A stretch of DNA of 23,915 nt. It comes from CAYJBP01 sp964372025 (GTDB lineage Bacteria; Bacillota; Dehalobacteriia; UBA4068). The translations under genes were made by a program, and so were the position numbers. The notes under the pieces were generated by a model. That model was not told the DNA's origin, ran no database searches, and worked only from the letters and a program-made list of their open reading frames with translations. Below are positions 1 to 6,577 of this stretch, in pieces (within the stretch, counting starts at the first letter, position 1; each line of letters starts with the position of its first letter). The stretch covers positions 1 through 23,915 of the forward strand of contig CAYJPF010000033.1 of assembly GCA_964372025.1 (NCBI GenBank), given 5' to 3'.

Positions 1-105
1 AAATCTCTGATTTTGAGAACTAGCTACGGGGATTGCTGCGGGTTAGCTTTAGCTAAACCCAGCTTGGCCAATACCCCCGCAATTTTTTGTCAAAAAATTG
101 AGTAA
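1..105 (+). CDS. possible 3' end of an unidentified gene (weak)
   Basis: Frame 1 is open from the window edge to a TAA at 103-105, giving 34 codons, while the other two plus frames hit stops within the first 30 bases. A strong hairpin terminator begins 8 bases after this stop. The visible peptide (starting KSLILRTSYG and ending CQKIE) matches no family I know and contains an odd CC pair. The same DNA can fold into a structured RNA (pairing around 34-62 and 28-79), so a non-coding 3' end is an equal alternative. With only 34 codons, the open frame could be chance. Confidence 0.25.
   Translation, partial: KSLILRTSYGDCCGLALAKPSLANTPAIFCQKIE
80..100. repeat. perfect 10-bp inverted repeat with 1-base centre
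   Basis: CAATTTTTTG is followed by one T and then CAAAAAATTG, a perfect dyad. It overlaps the end of the possible ORF at 1-105 and lies just before the terminator at 113-151. It resembles a protein-binding dyad more than an RNA hairpin, because a one-base loop cannot form. Confidence 0.6.
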
Positions 106-112
106 AACTTTT

Positions 113-151
113 AAAAGGGGGCTGTCGCTTTTATTGCGACAGCCCCCTTTT
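113..151. terminator. strong bidirectional terminator
   Basis: A perfect 16-bp stem (113-128 with 136-151) encloses a 7-base loop and is GC-rich in its core (GGGGGCTGTCGC). The run of T on the plus strand follows directly, and the minus strand also has A/T-rich flanks. It sits right after the stop of the minus-strand zinc-ribbon gene and after the possible plus-strand ORF, so it can serve both directions. Confidence 0.85.
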
Positions 152-160
152 TAGCTTTAT

Positions 161-1945
161 TTATGGTAAATTATTATGACTATAACTGCTTAGCTCCATT
201 ACCCCATCATCATCAGGCTTATAAGTTAAAAATATCCTGGTAGTATCTACTTCTTTTGCATACCATACATACCTGGTAAAGGCTTCCTCCTCCTCATATA
301 ACTCCGGGGATATTCCAAAGAAATATTGATCGGTAATCTCCTGCAAGCTAAGATCCCTTAAATCAAATAATGAAACCGCCTCCATTGCATCATAGGCTAT
401 TCTTAATTCCGTAGTTGTTAACCTAGGAGCATCTGCTATAATCGGCTCGGGAGCAGGCTCGGGCTCGGGCTCGGGCTCGGGTTCAGGTGCAGGTGTAGGT
501 GCAGCATCAGCTTCAGGCGCAGTAGCAGGTGCGCTATCCGCCGCCCCATCGCCTACAACTAAGGCTATATTATAGTCTATGGTAAAACTTTCGCCATTAT
601 AATTATAATCATAACTAGCCTGCAAAGTGCCGTTTAGCATCGCTGGGATTAACCAGTTTTCGCCTTCCTCTACATAAGGGGCATCGCCGTATAACCAATC
701 ATAATCATCCTCAATCGGGAAAAATGTATAATCATGAACATCCACATTAAAGGACATCAAAGACCAGCTACTATCGCTATCGACCGGACCATCCACATAC
801 ATTTCAAAGAAGCTGCCAACTTCATCCGCTTCCAGATAAGCCCAGGCCTCGTACTCGCCCGAGATATCATTATTACCGCTATAATTGCTAATAGTAACCG
901 TGCCATACCACACCGAAGGGAAGGTTAAAGTTTCGCTGGCTACAGTTTGCTCGCTGCCATAGCCCGGTGCTACAAAACCGGAATCGGCAGGCGCAGGGCC
1001 GGTGCCGGCATTAGCCTCGCTGCCGCTGGCAGTATCAGCCTCGGGTGTAGCTTCGGGTGCGGTTACAGCGCCATTATCGGTTGTAGCTGCGGCTACCGCT
1101 GCCCCCTCTTTGGTAAATACTATATCCATGCCCATATTTAAGATATTAGTTATAGTGATAGTACTGCTATCGATAATGCCCGGGAATTGGCTACCGGCTT
1201 GCGATAAGGTAAATGTATTGCCATCAATAGTATAGTTAGCACTAATCTCATCGCCATCAAGGATAAATAAGCAATCATCGCCACCTTGCAAATCAAGGCT
1301 AATGCCGCCGGCAAACATATCTTCGGGGGCAACCGACATCCCGGCCATAGTAAGCTGGGTTGCTTTCCATAAACCAATATGCGGCCCATCCTCGGAAGAG
1401 CCCGAAGATAAAGTTATTGCCAGCACAATGGCAATAACAGCCACCAGGCCTATGCCGATAAAAATAAAGGGCTTTTTAATTTTGGGCTTAGATGGCGCAG
1501 AAAAATTATTTTGAGCATATTGATTACCCTGCTGCGGCTGCGCATAAGATTGAGCCTGCCCCTGCCCCGGCGCAGTATAAGACTGCCCATAAGATTGAGC
1601 CTGCGGCTGCGCCTGCTCCGGCGCAGTATAAGATTGCCCATAAGATTGAGCCTGCGGCTGCGCCTGCTCCGGCGCAGTATAAGATTGCCCATAAGATTGA
1701 GCCTGCGGTTGCCCCTGTCCCGGCGCAGTATAAGATTGCCCATAGGATTGAGCCTGCGGTTGCGCCTGCCCCGATGCGGATGGCGCGCTATAACTGCCCC
1801 CCTGCATGCCGGACTGTTGATTAATTTCCGCTGAAAAATTTTGCTCCTGTTGAGCGGCGGCTACTGATGCTAGTTGTGCTCCGCAATTATTGCAGAATTT
1901 GGCATCGGCTGCTAATTCATGACCACATTTAGTACAGTTAATCAT
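161..1945 (-). CDS. zinc-ribbon, membrane-anchored protein with repeat linker
   Basis: This 594-residue protein has a C4 zinc ribbon at residues 4-21 (CxxC, ten residues, CxxC), a low-complexity Q/A/S/Y/P linker with four 17-residue repeats (62-129), one membrane helix at about 160-179, and a long acidic outer part. The outer part includes a beta-rich segment beginning GLWKAT, a second beta-rich segment, a Pro-Glu tract and a C-terminal globular stretch. By the positive-inside rule the KPKIKK run before the helix puts the zinc ribbon in the cytoplasm and the rest outside. I chose ATG 1945 because AAGGAGGG lies 5 bases upstream; an in-frame ATG at 1981 adds 12 residues but lacks this site. The layout is common in Firmicutes (zinc-ribbon domain-containing proteins), but no enzymatic role is known and I cannot assign one. 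The gene is monocistronic, with its own promoter and terminator. Confidence 0.85.
   Translation of the reverse strand: MINCTKCGHELAADAKFCNNCGAQLASVAAAQQEQNFSAEINQQSGMQGGSYSAPSASGQAQPQAQSYGQSYTAPGQGQPQAQSYGQSYTAPEQAQPQAQSYGQSYTAPEQAQPQAQSYGQSYTAPGQGQAQSYAQPQQGNQYAQNNFSAPSKPKIKKPFIFIGIGLVAVIAIVLAITLSSGSSEDGPHIGLWKATQLTMAGMSVAPEDMFAGGISLDLQGGDDCLFILDGDEISANYTIDGNTFTLSQAGSQFPGIIDSSTITITNILNMGMDIVFTKEGAAVAAATTDNGAVTAPEATPEADTASGSEANAGTGPAPADSGFVAPGYGSEQTVASETLTFPSVWYGTVTISNYSGNNDISGEYEAWAYLEADEVGSFFEMYVDGPVDSDSSWSLMSFNVDVHDYTFFPIEDDYDWLYGDAPYVEEGENWLIPAMLNGTLQASYDYNYNGESFTIDYNIALVVGDGAADSAPATAPEADAAPTPAPEPEPEPEPEPAPEPIIADAPRLTTTELRIAYDAMEAVSLFDLRDLSLQEITDQYFFGISPELYEEEEAFTRYVWYAKEVDTTRIFLTYKPDDDGVMELSSYSHNNLP
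456..481. repeat. hexamer microsatellite coding for Pro-Glu
   Basis: About four tandem copies of the hexamer GGCTCG (plus-strand sense) encode the alternating Pro-Glu tract in the outer part of the zinc-ribbon protein. Each unit is six bases, so gain or loss of a unit keeps the frame and changes only tract length. Pro-Glu tracts usually act as stiff spacers. Confidence 0.8.
1559..1762. repeat. four tandem 51-bp coding repeats
   Basis: Four consecutive 17-residue units (consensus QPQAQSYGQSYTAPxQx) lie between the zinc ribbon and the membrane helix. Units 1 and 4 end GQG, units 2 and 3 end EQA. The DNA copies are nearly identical, which points to recent duplication or homogenisation. The 51-bp period keeps the frame, so copy number could vary between strains. 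Confidence 0.9.
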
Positions 1946-1975
1946 AATTGCCCTCCTTATATAATTCATTTTGTC

Positions 1976-1995
1976 AAGCACTACTCTTAGTGCTT
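1976..1995 (-). promoter_or_regulatory. perfect hairpin in the 5' leader of the zinc-ribbon gene
   Basis: An 8-bp perfect stem (AAGCACTA with TAGTGCTT) and 4-base loop lie between the predicted transcription start (about 2026) and the ribosome binding site (1951-1958). No U-run follows on the minus strand, so it is not a terminator. It may stabilise the mRNA or bind a protein; that role is inference. Confidence 0.5.
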
Positions 1996-2032
1996 ATTTA
2001 CCATCAAATAAGTTATTTTGGCAGATATATAC

Positions 2033-2061
2033 ATTATATCAAAATCTACTTAAAGTTACAA
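2033..2061 (-). promoter_or_regulatory. SigA-like promoter of the zinc-ribbon gene
   Basis: TTGTAA (2056-2061) is followed after 17 bp by a perfect TATAAT (2033-2038) on the minus strand. The predicted start near 2026 leaves a leader of about 80 bases before ATG 1945. Confidence 0.7.
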
Positions 2062-2103
2062 CTATACAAAACTATAGGTTTTTGCTATTGTAATTTTGGC
2101 ATA

Positions 2104-2137
2104 ATAAAAAAACCACCCTTAAAGGTGGCCTTTTTAT
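2104..2137 (-). terminator. terminator of the CD1247-like gene
   Basis: On the minus strand, GGCCACC pairs with GGTGG through a short loop and is followed by seven T residues. It lies 28 bases past the stop of the gene at 2165. The plus strand also ends in a T-run, so it may work both ways. Confidence 0.75.
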
Positions 2138-2164
2138 CATTATTTAACTTGGCTTGTTTTAGTT

Positions 2165-2602
2165 TTACTCGCTTATCGGCTGATTGGGCTCTTCGTCTTC
2201 GATTTCTTCAAAATCGTCGTCTTCATCGCCATTTACGAATACTACGGCTTCGCAAACCGGGCAGGTTACTTCGATTAAGTCGTCTTCGTATAGAATTGCC
2301 GAATCAAAGCATACTTGCTCATTGCATTTAGGGCACTCGATTTCCACATAGTCGTCTTCGAGATCCTCTAATTCGTCCTCTTCGTAAAAATCATCTTCTA
2401 AGTCGGCTAAATCGCTATCAATGCTTTCGATATATTCTTCTAAATCGTCTTGCTCCTCACGTAAGAAGGATACATACTCCACCATGTCCTGCATAACTGT
2501 TAACATTTCGGCAATAACTCTGCCTTCTTTGGATTCCTGCAAGTTTAAACCATCGGCCAAACCTTGCAAATAAGCCACCTTTTGCTCTAAATCCTTCATC
2601 AT
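2165..2602 (-). CDS. acidic zinc protein, CD1247 N-terminal domain type
   Basis: The 145-residue protein starts with a helical domain (about residues 1-65: LEQKVAYLQGLADGL, then MQDMVEYVSFLREE) matching what databases call the CD1247 N-terminal domain, widespread in Clostridia. A strongly acidic linker follows, then a zinc ribbon with two CxxC pairs (CPKC and CPVC, about 92-119) and an acidic tail. Function is not established. Some relatives are misnamed AraC-type regulators; there is no AraC DNA-binding domain here. AGGGGG lies 5 bases before ATG 2602 and 8 before ATG 2599, so either adjacent Met could start it. The gene follows efp after 55 bases and has its own promoter. Confidence 0.85.
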   Translation of the reverse strand: MMKDLEQKVAYLQGLADGLNLQESKEGRVIAEMLTVMQDMVEYVSFLREEQDDLEEYIESIDSDLADLEDDFYEEDELEDLEDDYVEIECPKCNEQVCFDSAILYEDDLIEVTCPVCEAVVFVNGDEDDDFEEIEDEEPNQPISE

Positions 2603-2623
2603 AATAACCCCCTTTTGAAGATA

Positions 2624-2652
2624 ATTATATATTTAACAGGTTGCCCTGCTAA
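2624..2652 (-). promoter_or_regulatory. SigA-like promoter of the CD1247-like gene
   Basis: TTAGCA (2647-2652), a 17-bp spacer and a perfect TATAAT (2624-2629) lie on the minus strand between efp and the next gene. The predicted start is near 2617. I see no terminator after efp, so efp transcripts may also read into this gene. Confidence 0.6.
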
Positions 2653-2657
2653 ATGCC

Positions 2658-3215
2658 TTATACACGTTCTACATAATCGCCGGTTTTGGTATTTACTTTA
2701 ATTTTGTCGCCTACATTGATAAAAAATGGTACCCTTACCACAGCCCCGGTTTCGGTTGTGGCCGGCTTATTGCCGCCGGAGGCTGTATCGCCTTTAATGC
2801 CGGGCTCGGTTTCTACCACTTCTAATTCTACGCTGCTGGGCAAATCCACACCGATAATTTCGCCTTTGAATTGCAAAATCGAAATTTGCATATTCTCTTT
2901 AAGATAATTAATCGAATCGGCCATTTGCTCATCGGTTAATAGGCTTTGCTCATAGTTTTCGGTATCCATAAATACATAGTATGTGCCATCATGGTATAAA
3001 TATTCCATTTCCCGACGATCAAGATGCGCTTTGGGCAATTTTTCGCCGGCATTAAATGTGCGCTCTACAACAGAGCCGGTGCGCAGATTTTTCATCTTGG
3101 CTCTTACAAAGGCTGCCCCTTTGCCGGGCTTTACATGCTGAAAATCAACAACAACAAAAGCATCGCCGTCAATTTCTACCGAAACGCCTGTTTTAAAATC
3201 ATTTGTTGAAATCAA
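2658..3215 (-). CDS. efp: translation elongation factor P
   Basis: EF-P binds stalled ribosomes between the P and E sites and speeds peptide-bond formation at polyproline stretches. The protein is 185 residues, the usual length, with the KOW-like N-terminal domain (ISTNDFKTG), the conserved loop KPGKGAAF carrying Lys32 at the tip, the position modified in Bacillus EF-P, and two OB-fold domains ending in DKIKVNTKTGDYVERV. No modification enzyme is nearby. I chose TTG 3215 because GGAGG lies 8 bases upstream at 3224-3228 and because the upstream ATG (3242) would place that ribosome binding site inside the gene and add nine non-conserved residues. EF-P may matter for the Pro-Glu tract in the zinc-ribbon gene next door, though that is speculation. 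Confidence 0.97.
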   Translation of the reverse strand: MISTNDFKTGVSVEIDGDAFVVVDFQHVKPGKGAAFVRAKMKNLRTGSVVERTFNAGEKLPKAHLDRREMEYLYHDGTYYVFMDTENYEQSLLTDEQMADSINYLKENMQISILQFKGEIIGVDLPSSVELEVVETEPGIKGDTASGGNKPATTETGAVVRVPFFINVGDKIKVNTKTGDYVERV

Positions 3216-3223
3216 AAAAATCG

Positions 3224-3228
3224 CCTCC
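3224..3228 (-). promoter_or_regulatory. ribosome binding site fixing a TTG start for efp
   Basis: GGAGG sits 8 bases before the TTG at 3213-3215. It would be coding if the upstream ATG 3242 were used. This makes TTG the likely start and gives the standard 185-residue protein. Confidence 0.85.
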
Positions 3229-3273
3229 AGATTATTAAACATAAATGAAGATGTTTAGATACATATCATAATT

Positions 3274-3302
3274 ATTATAACATATAAATTAACTAATAAC
3301 AA
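3274..3302 (-). promoter_or_regulatory. SigA-like promoter of efp
   Basis: TTGTTA (3297-3302), a 17-bp spacer and a perfect TATAAT (3274-3279) lie on the minus strand. Predicted start is near 3267, leaving a leader of about 50 bases. Confidence 0.7.
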
Positions 3303-3353
3303 TAAGCAAAAATAAAAAATTACTTATTAAATAATTCGGCTAATATTAACTAA

Positions 3354-3378
3354 GCCGCCGAGAAAAACTCTCGACGGC
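3354..3378 (-). terminator. probable terminator of rplS
   Basis: GCCGTCGAGA pairs with TCTCGGCGGC (one mismatch) around an A/T loop, just past the rplS stop at 3390. The T-run after it is poor (TTAGTTAATATT), so termination may be partial. Confidence 0.5.
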
Positions 3379-3389
3379 CTATAGCTAAT

Positions 3390-3737
3390 TTAACGACGAA
3401 TTTCTTTAATGCGGGCTGCTTTACCGGTAAGATTACGTAAATAATAAAGCTTAGCACGGCGCACTTTACCATGGCGCTTAACCACGATTTTATCCAAGCG
3501 GGGCGAATGTAGCGGGAAGGTTCTTTCCACGCCTACACCATAGGCTACTCGGCGTACAGTAAATGTTTCCCTAATGCCGCCGCCTTTGATTTTGATAACC
3601 ACACCTTCAAATAGCTGAATACGCTCGCGAGTGCCCTCTACAACTTTTACATGCACTTGCACGGTATCGCCGGGGCGAAAGGCAGGGATATCTTGACGAA
3701 TTTGTTCTTGCTCGATAGCATCGATAATATTGCTCAT
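3390..3737 (-). CDS. rplS: 50S ribosomal protein L19
   Basis: L19 sits at the 30S-50S interface. The 115-residue protein has the family signature throughout: RPGDTVQVHVKVVEG, RIQLFEGVVI, the GIRETFTVRR segment, GVGVERTFPLHSP and the basic tail KLYYLRNLTGKAARIKE. I chose ATG 3737 (MSNIID) because AAAGGA at 3746-3751 lies 8 bases upstream; an ATG at 3746 overlaps that site and adds three residues. In many Firmicutes rplS follows trmD and rimM, but here it has its own promoter and is followed by efp. Confidence 0.97.
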   Translation of the reverse strand: MSNIIDAIEQEQIRQDIPAFRPGDTVQVHVKVVEGTRERIQLFEGVVIKIKGGGIRETFTVRRVAYGVGVERTFPLHSPRLDKIVVKRHGKVRRAKLYYLRNLTGKAARIKEIRR

Positions 3738-3749
3738 TTTTTTCATCCT

Positions 3750-3805
3750 TTCGACGGCCGTTCATATAGTGCTGCTTAGCAAACGCCATAGCGGACCGGC
3801 TCTAA
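3750..3805 (-). promoter_or_regulatory. candidate L19 leader in the rplS 5' UTR
   Basis: The leader of about 77 bases between the predicted start (about 3814) and the rplS start is GC-rich compared with its flanks and can pair short segments (GCCG with CGGC, GCT with AGC). Low-GC Gram-positives are known to carry an autoregulatory L19 leader here. I could not confirm the consensus by eye, so this rests on position and partial pairing. Confidence 0.3.
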
Positions 3806-3820
3806 AATACAATCTTAGAT

Positions 3821-3849
3821 ATTATATCATGAATAAAAAAAGAATGCAA
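3821..3849 (-). promoter_or_regulatory. SigA-like promoter of rplS
   Basis: TTGCAT (3844-3849), 17-bp spacer and a perfect TATAAT (3821-3826) lie on the minus strand. Predicted start is about 3814. The divergent promoter of the plus-strand operon lies further right. Confidence 0.6.
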
Positions 3850-3965
3850 GGATTATTCTAAAATATCCTAATAAAATTTATTATTTACTTAAACATGGAG
3901 GATATCGAACATGATTAAAGAATAAAACATATATAATAAAGCAGGCTATTTTAAGGAGGATGCTT

Positions 3966-5105
3966 ATGGAAAAAATAATTGTTATAGGCGGTGGCATTGC
4001 TGCATTATCAGCAGCGCAAGCAGCTAGGGAAGTTTCAGAAACTGCACGTATCCATTTAATTTGTGCCGAAAAACGCTTGCCTTATTATCGGCTAAGAATT
4101 TGCGAACTTTTTTCTGGCTTAAGCGAACAAAAATTAATCATGCGCAATAATCAATGGTTTATTGATAATAATATCGAAATGGTTTGCGCTAGGGCTACCA
4201 GCATCGACGTAAATCAAAAACAAGTTAAATTTGATGATGGCAGCTATTTATTTTATGATAAACTAATCCTAGCCACCGGTGCCGAGGGCAATACGGTGGA
4301 AATTAAAGGCGCTAATCCTGCTATTTGCTATGCGGTGCGCAAAATTGCCGATATCGATAAAATTAAGGCTTTAAGCGGCCCGGTAGCCATTATTGGTGGT
4401 GGCGTTTTGGGCTTAGAGGCGGCTTGGCATTTATCTAAAGCCGGGCGGCCGGTAGTGATGATCGAACGTGACGAAATGCTGCTTAAGCGGCAATTGGATG
4501 AAGAATCATCCCGCTTTTTATTAAATATTACCGAAAAAGCAGGCCTTAGGGTTGCCTTAAACGGCTTTATCGATAGCTATGCCGATGATAAGCTTATTTT
4601 AAGTGATGGCCGCACCTTTGCTGCCGAAACTTTGATTTTTAGCATTGGCGTAAAGCCCAATATTGGCCTAGCCAAATCGGCCGGGCTGGAAACTAATCGG
4701 GGATTTATTGTTAATGATAAAATGCAAACCAATCAGCCCGATATTTATGCCTGCGGCGATTGCGCCGAATTAGATGGCGCTGTGCCCGGCTTATGGGCAA
4801 TAGCGATGAATCAGGGCACTATTGCCGGCAAAAATGCTTTGGGCCAAGATAATAGCTATCTTGCCGAAACCCTGCCTTATACAGTACAGGCTATGGGCAC
4901 TAAAATTTGGTCCAGCGGCAATAGCGGTGCCGATTGCTTATGTGTAAAAAGCAGCGTAGAAGGTAATTTAACCAAATTATTCTTCGATGCCGATAATTGC
5001 CTATGTTCGGCAATTTTAATTGGCGACATTGCTAAATCGATTGCTCTTAAAAAAGCAATCGGCCAAAAAATGGCTAAAGAAGAAGCGCAAGCTACTTTTT
5101 TATAA
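3966..5105 (+). CDS. nroR: NADH:rubredoxin oxidoreductase (FAD-dependent)
   Basis: The enzyme passes electrons from NADH through FAD to rubredoxin in the cytoplasm. The 379 residues show an N-terminal FAD dinucleotide fold (IIVIGGGIAALSAA, 4-17), the ATG motif (LATGAE, 102-107), a second dinucleotide fold for NAD(P)H (AIIGGGVLGLEAA, 141-153) and the FAD-binding YACGDCAE (261-268). There is no CxxC redox pair of the thioredoxin-reductase kind, which fits an NROR. Length matches the clostridial NROR group. Start ATG 3966 has AAGGAGG 6 bases upstream (3953-3959); the ATG at 3960 overlaps that site. Rubredoxin and a flavodiiron protein follow directly, which is the strongest support for the role. 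Other FAD/NAD(P) oxidoreductases of this superfamily look similar by sequence alone. Confidence 0.9.
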   Translation: MEKIIVIGGGIAALSAAQAAREVSETARIHLICAEKRLPYYRLRICELFSGLSEQKLIMRNNQWFIDNNIEMVCARATSIDVNQKQVKFDDGSYLFYDKLILATGAEGNTVEIKGANPAICYAVRKIADIDKIKALSGPVAIIGGGVLGLEAAWHLSKAGRPVVMIERDEMLLKRQLDEESSRFLLNITEKAGLRVALNGFIDSYADDKLILSDGRTFAAETLIFSIGVKPNIGLAKSAGLETNRGFIVNDKMQTNQPDIYACGDCAELDGAVPGLWAIAMNQGTIAGKNALGQDNSYLAETLPYTVQAMGTKIWSSGNSGADCLCVKSSVEGNLTKLFFDADNCLCSAILIGDIAKSIALKKAIGQKMAKEEAQATFL

Positions 5106-5134
5106 TAACTTAAACTAATAAAGGAGTGTTGAAA

Positions 5135-5272
5135 ATGGCAGCTTATGTTTGCGTAGTGTGTGGTTATATTTATGATCCGGAAGAAAATGGTGGCGTATCC
5201 TTTGCCGATTTAGCCGAAGATTGGGTTTGCCCATTATGCGGTGTAGGCAAGGACGAGTTTGAGGAGGAATAA
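5135..5272 (+). CDS. rubredoxin, short 45-residue form
   Basis: This small iron protein carries single electrons. It has two CxxC knuckles, YVCVVCGYIYD (Cys6, Cys9) and WVCPLCGVGKDEF (Cys32, Cys35), which bind one iron. Usual rubredoxins have about 52-54 residues; here the loop between DPE and the FxDL segment is about seven residues shorter, like the 45-residue rubredoxin of Desulfovibrio desulfuricans. AAGGAG lies 9 bases before ATG 5135. It starts 29 bases after the reductase gene and its stop is one base from the flavodiiron start, so translation is probably coupled. It should link the reductase upstream to the flavodiiron protein downstream. Confidence 0.96.
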   Translation: MAAYVCVVCGYIYDPEENGGVSFADLAEDWVCPLCGVGKDEFEEE

Positions 5273-5273
5273 T

Positions 5274-6449
5274 ATGTTAATCCCCTCTTTAGCACCGGGA
5301 ATATACTGCATAAGCTCTATTGATTGGGATTTGCGGGAATTTCATGGTTATGCTACCGAGCGGGGTTCTAGCTATAATGCCTATTTAATTATCGATCAAA
5401 AGGTAGCCTTAATTGATACAGCTAAGGAGTATTTTGGCGATAGTTTATTAGCCAAGCTTAAAACCCTAATCGACCCTGCTAAAATTGACTATTTAATATC
5501 TTTGCATGTAGAGGCCGATCATAGCGGTGCTTTGCCCTTGATGGCAAAAGCTATACCCAATGCTAAGATTATTACCTCTGCACCGGCCGGTAAGCGCGGT
5601 TTAAGCCTGCATTATGGCGATTTAGATTATCAAACAGTAAAAACCGGTGATATTTTAAATTTAGGCGCGCGCAATTTGCATTTTGTGCAAACCACAATGG
5701 TCCATTGGCCGGATAATATGGTGGCTTATATGCCGGAGGAGGGCATTTTATTCTCTAGCGATGCCTTTGGCCAGCATTATGCTTCATCTTTCCGCTTTGA
5801 TGACGAAGCGCCGCAAGGGCGCTTGATGGATCAGGCGGCCAAGTATTATGCTAATATTGTTTTGCCTTTTGGCGATCATGTTAAAAAGGCCTTGGCCGTG
5901 GTAAAAGAGCTTAATCCTAAAGTTTTGGCACCGGCGCATGGTATAATTTGGCGTGATAATCCGGCTAAAATTATTGCCAAATATGAGCAATGGGCGGATA
6001 ATCAAGTTAGCGAAAAGGCAGTTATTGTCTTTGATACTATGTGGCAATCCACAGCTAAAATGGCCACCGCCATCAACGAGGCCTTTATTGCCCATGATAT
6101 CGAAACCCATTATTTTAATTTGCAATATAATCATATTTCCGATATTATGGCCGAGGTTTTAGAGGCTAAGTATATTATAATTGGTTCGCCAACGATGCAT
6201 AATCGGATTATGCCCAGCGTAGCAGCCTTTTTGGAATATATTATCGGCTTAGCACCCAAAAACCGTATTGGCCTGGCCTTTGGCTCTTATGGCTGGAGCG
6301 GCCAAAGCCCCGGCCTGGTAAACGCAGCTATCGAGGGTATGGGCTGGCAAACTTTAGGCGATCCGCAAAAAATTTGCTATATACCTACCCCCGATGATTT
6401 ACAGGCGCTTTATCAGTATGTAGACCAAGCTTTGGCTAATCCAAAATAG
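5274..6449 (+). CDS. fprA: flavodiiron protein (FprA-type O2/NO reductase)
   Basis: Flavodiiron proteins reduce O2 to water, or NO to N2O, using electrons from rubredoxin, and protect anaerobes from oxygen. The 391 residues comprise a metallo-beta-lactamase-like diiron domain (1-245) and a flavodoxin domain (246-391). The metal ligands are all visible: HxExDH at 78-83 (His78, Glu80, Asp82, His83), His144 in MVHWPDNM, Asp163 in FSSDAF and His222 in APAHG. The FMN phosphate loop is DTMWQST (254-260). There is no C-terminal rubredoxin fusion, consistent with a separate rubredoxin gene. Start ATG 5274 uses the GAGGAGG inside the rubredoxin 3' end; an earlier in-frame ATG at 5259 lies within rubredoxin and is unlikely. 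Whether O2 or NO is the main substrate cannot be read from sequence; O2 is likelier given the clostridial precedent. Confidence 0.97.
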   Translation: MLIPSLAPGIYCISSIDWDLREFHGYATERGSSYNAYLIIDQKVALIDTAKEYFGDSLLAKLKTLIDPAKIDYLISLHVEADHSGALPLMAKAIPNAKIITSAPAGKRGLSLHYGDLDYQTVKTGDILNLGARNLHFVQTTMVHWPDNMVAYMPEEGILFSSDAFGQHYASSFRFDDEAPQGRLMDQAAKYYANIVLPFGDHVKKALAVVKELNPKVLAPAHGIIWRDNPAKIIAKYEQWADNQVSEKAVIVFDTMWQSTAKMATAINEAFIAHDIETHYFNLQYNHISDIMAEVLEAKYIIIGSPTMHNRIMPSVAAFLEYIIGLAPKNRIGLAFGSYGWSGQSPGLVNAAIEGMGWQTLGDPQKICYIPTPDDLQALYQYVDQALANPK

Positions 6450-6476
6450 AATTAGCTAATAATTTTATCACAAATC

Positions 6477-6522
6477 AAAAAGCCAACAATCACGCAATTA
6501 GCGATTGATTGTTGGCTTTTTT
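6477..6522. terminator. bidirectional terminator between convergent genes
   Basis: AAAAAGCCAACAATCA pairs with TGATTGTTGGCTTTTT, with a nested CGC/GCG hairpin in the loop. T-runs follow on both strands. It ends the oxygen-scavenging operon (plus) and the large secreted protein gene (minus). Confidence 0.9.
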
Positions 6523-6577
6523 GGCGGCTTATTTTAAATTATTTTAATGATGCGGCCGCTATTATCGCAATTTATTA

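Noticed and set aside
1492..1834. Overlapping ORFs of about 110 residues in the repeat region, on both strands
   Set aside because: They are repeat-driven shadow frames of the zinc-ribbon gene with no ribosome binding site of their own.
3607..3789. 60-codon minus-strand ORF overlapping rplS
   Set aside because: It runs in another frame of the rplS leader and 5' end, with low-complexity, charged sequence and no family match.
3895..3925. Mini-ORFs before the oxidoreductase gene (seven codons from 3895, four codons from 3911 after a GGAGG)
   Set aside because: They are too short to call, the first has no ribosome binding site, and no attenuator-like hairpin follows.
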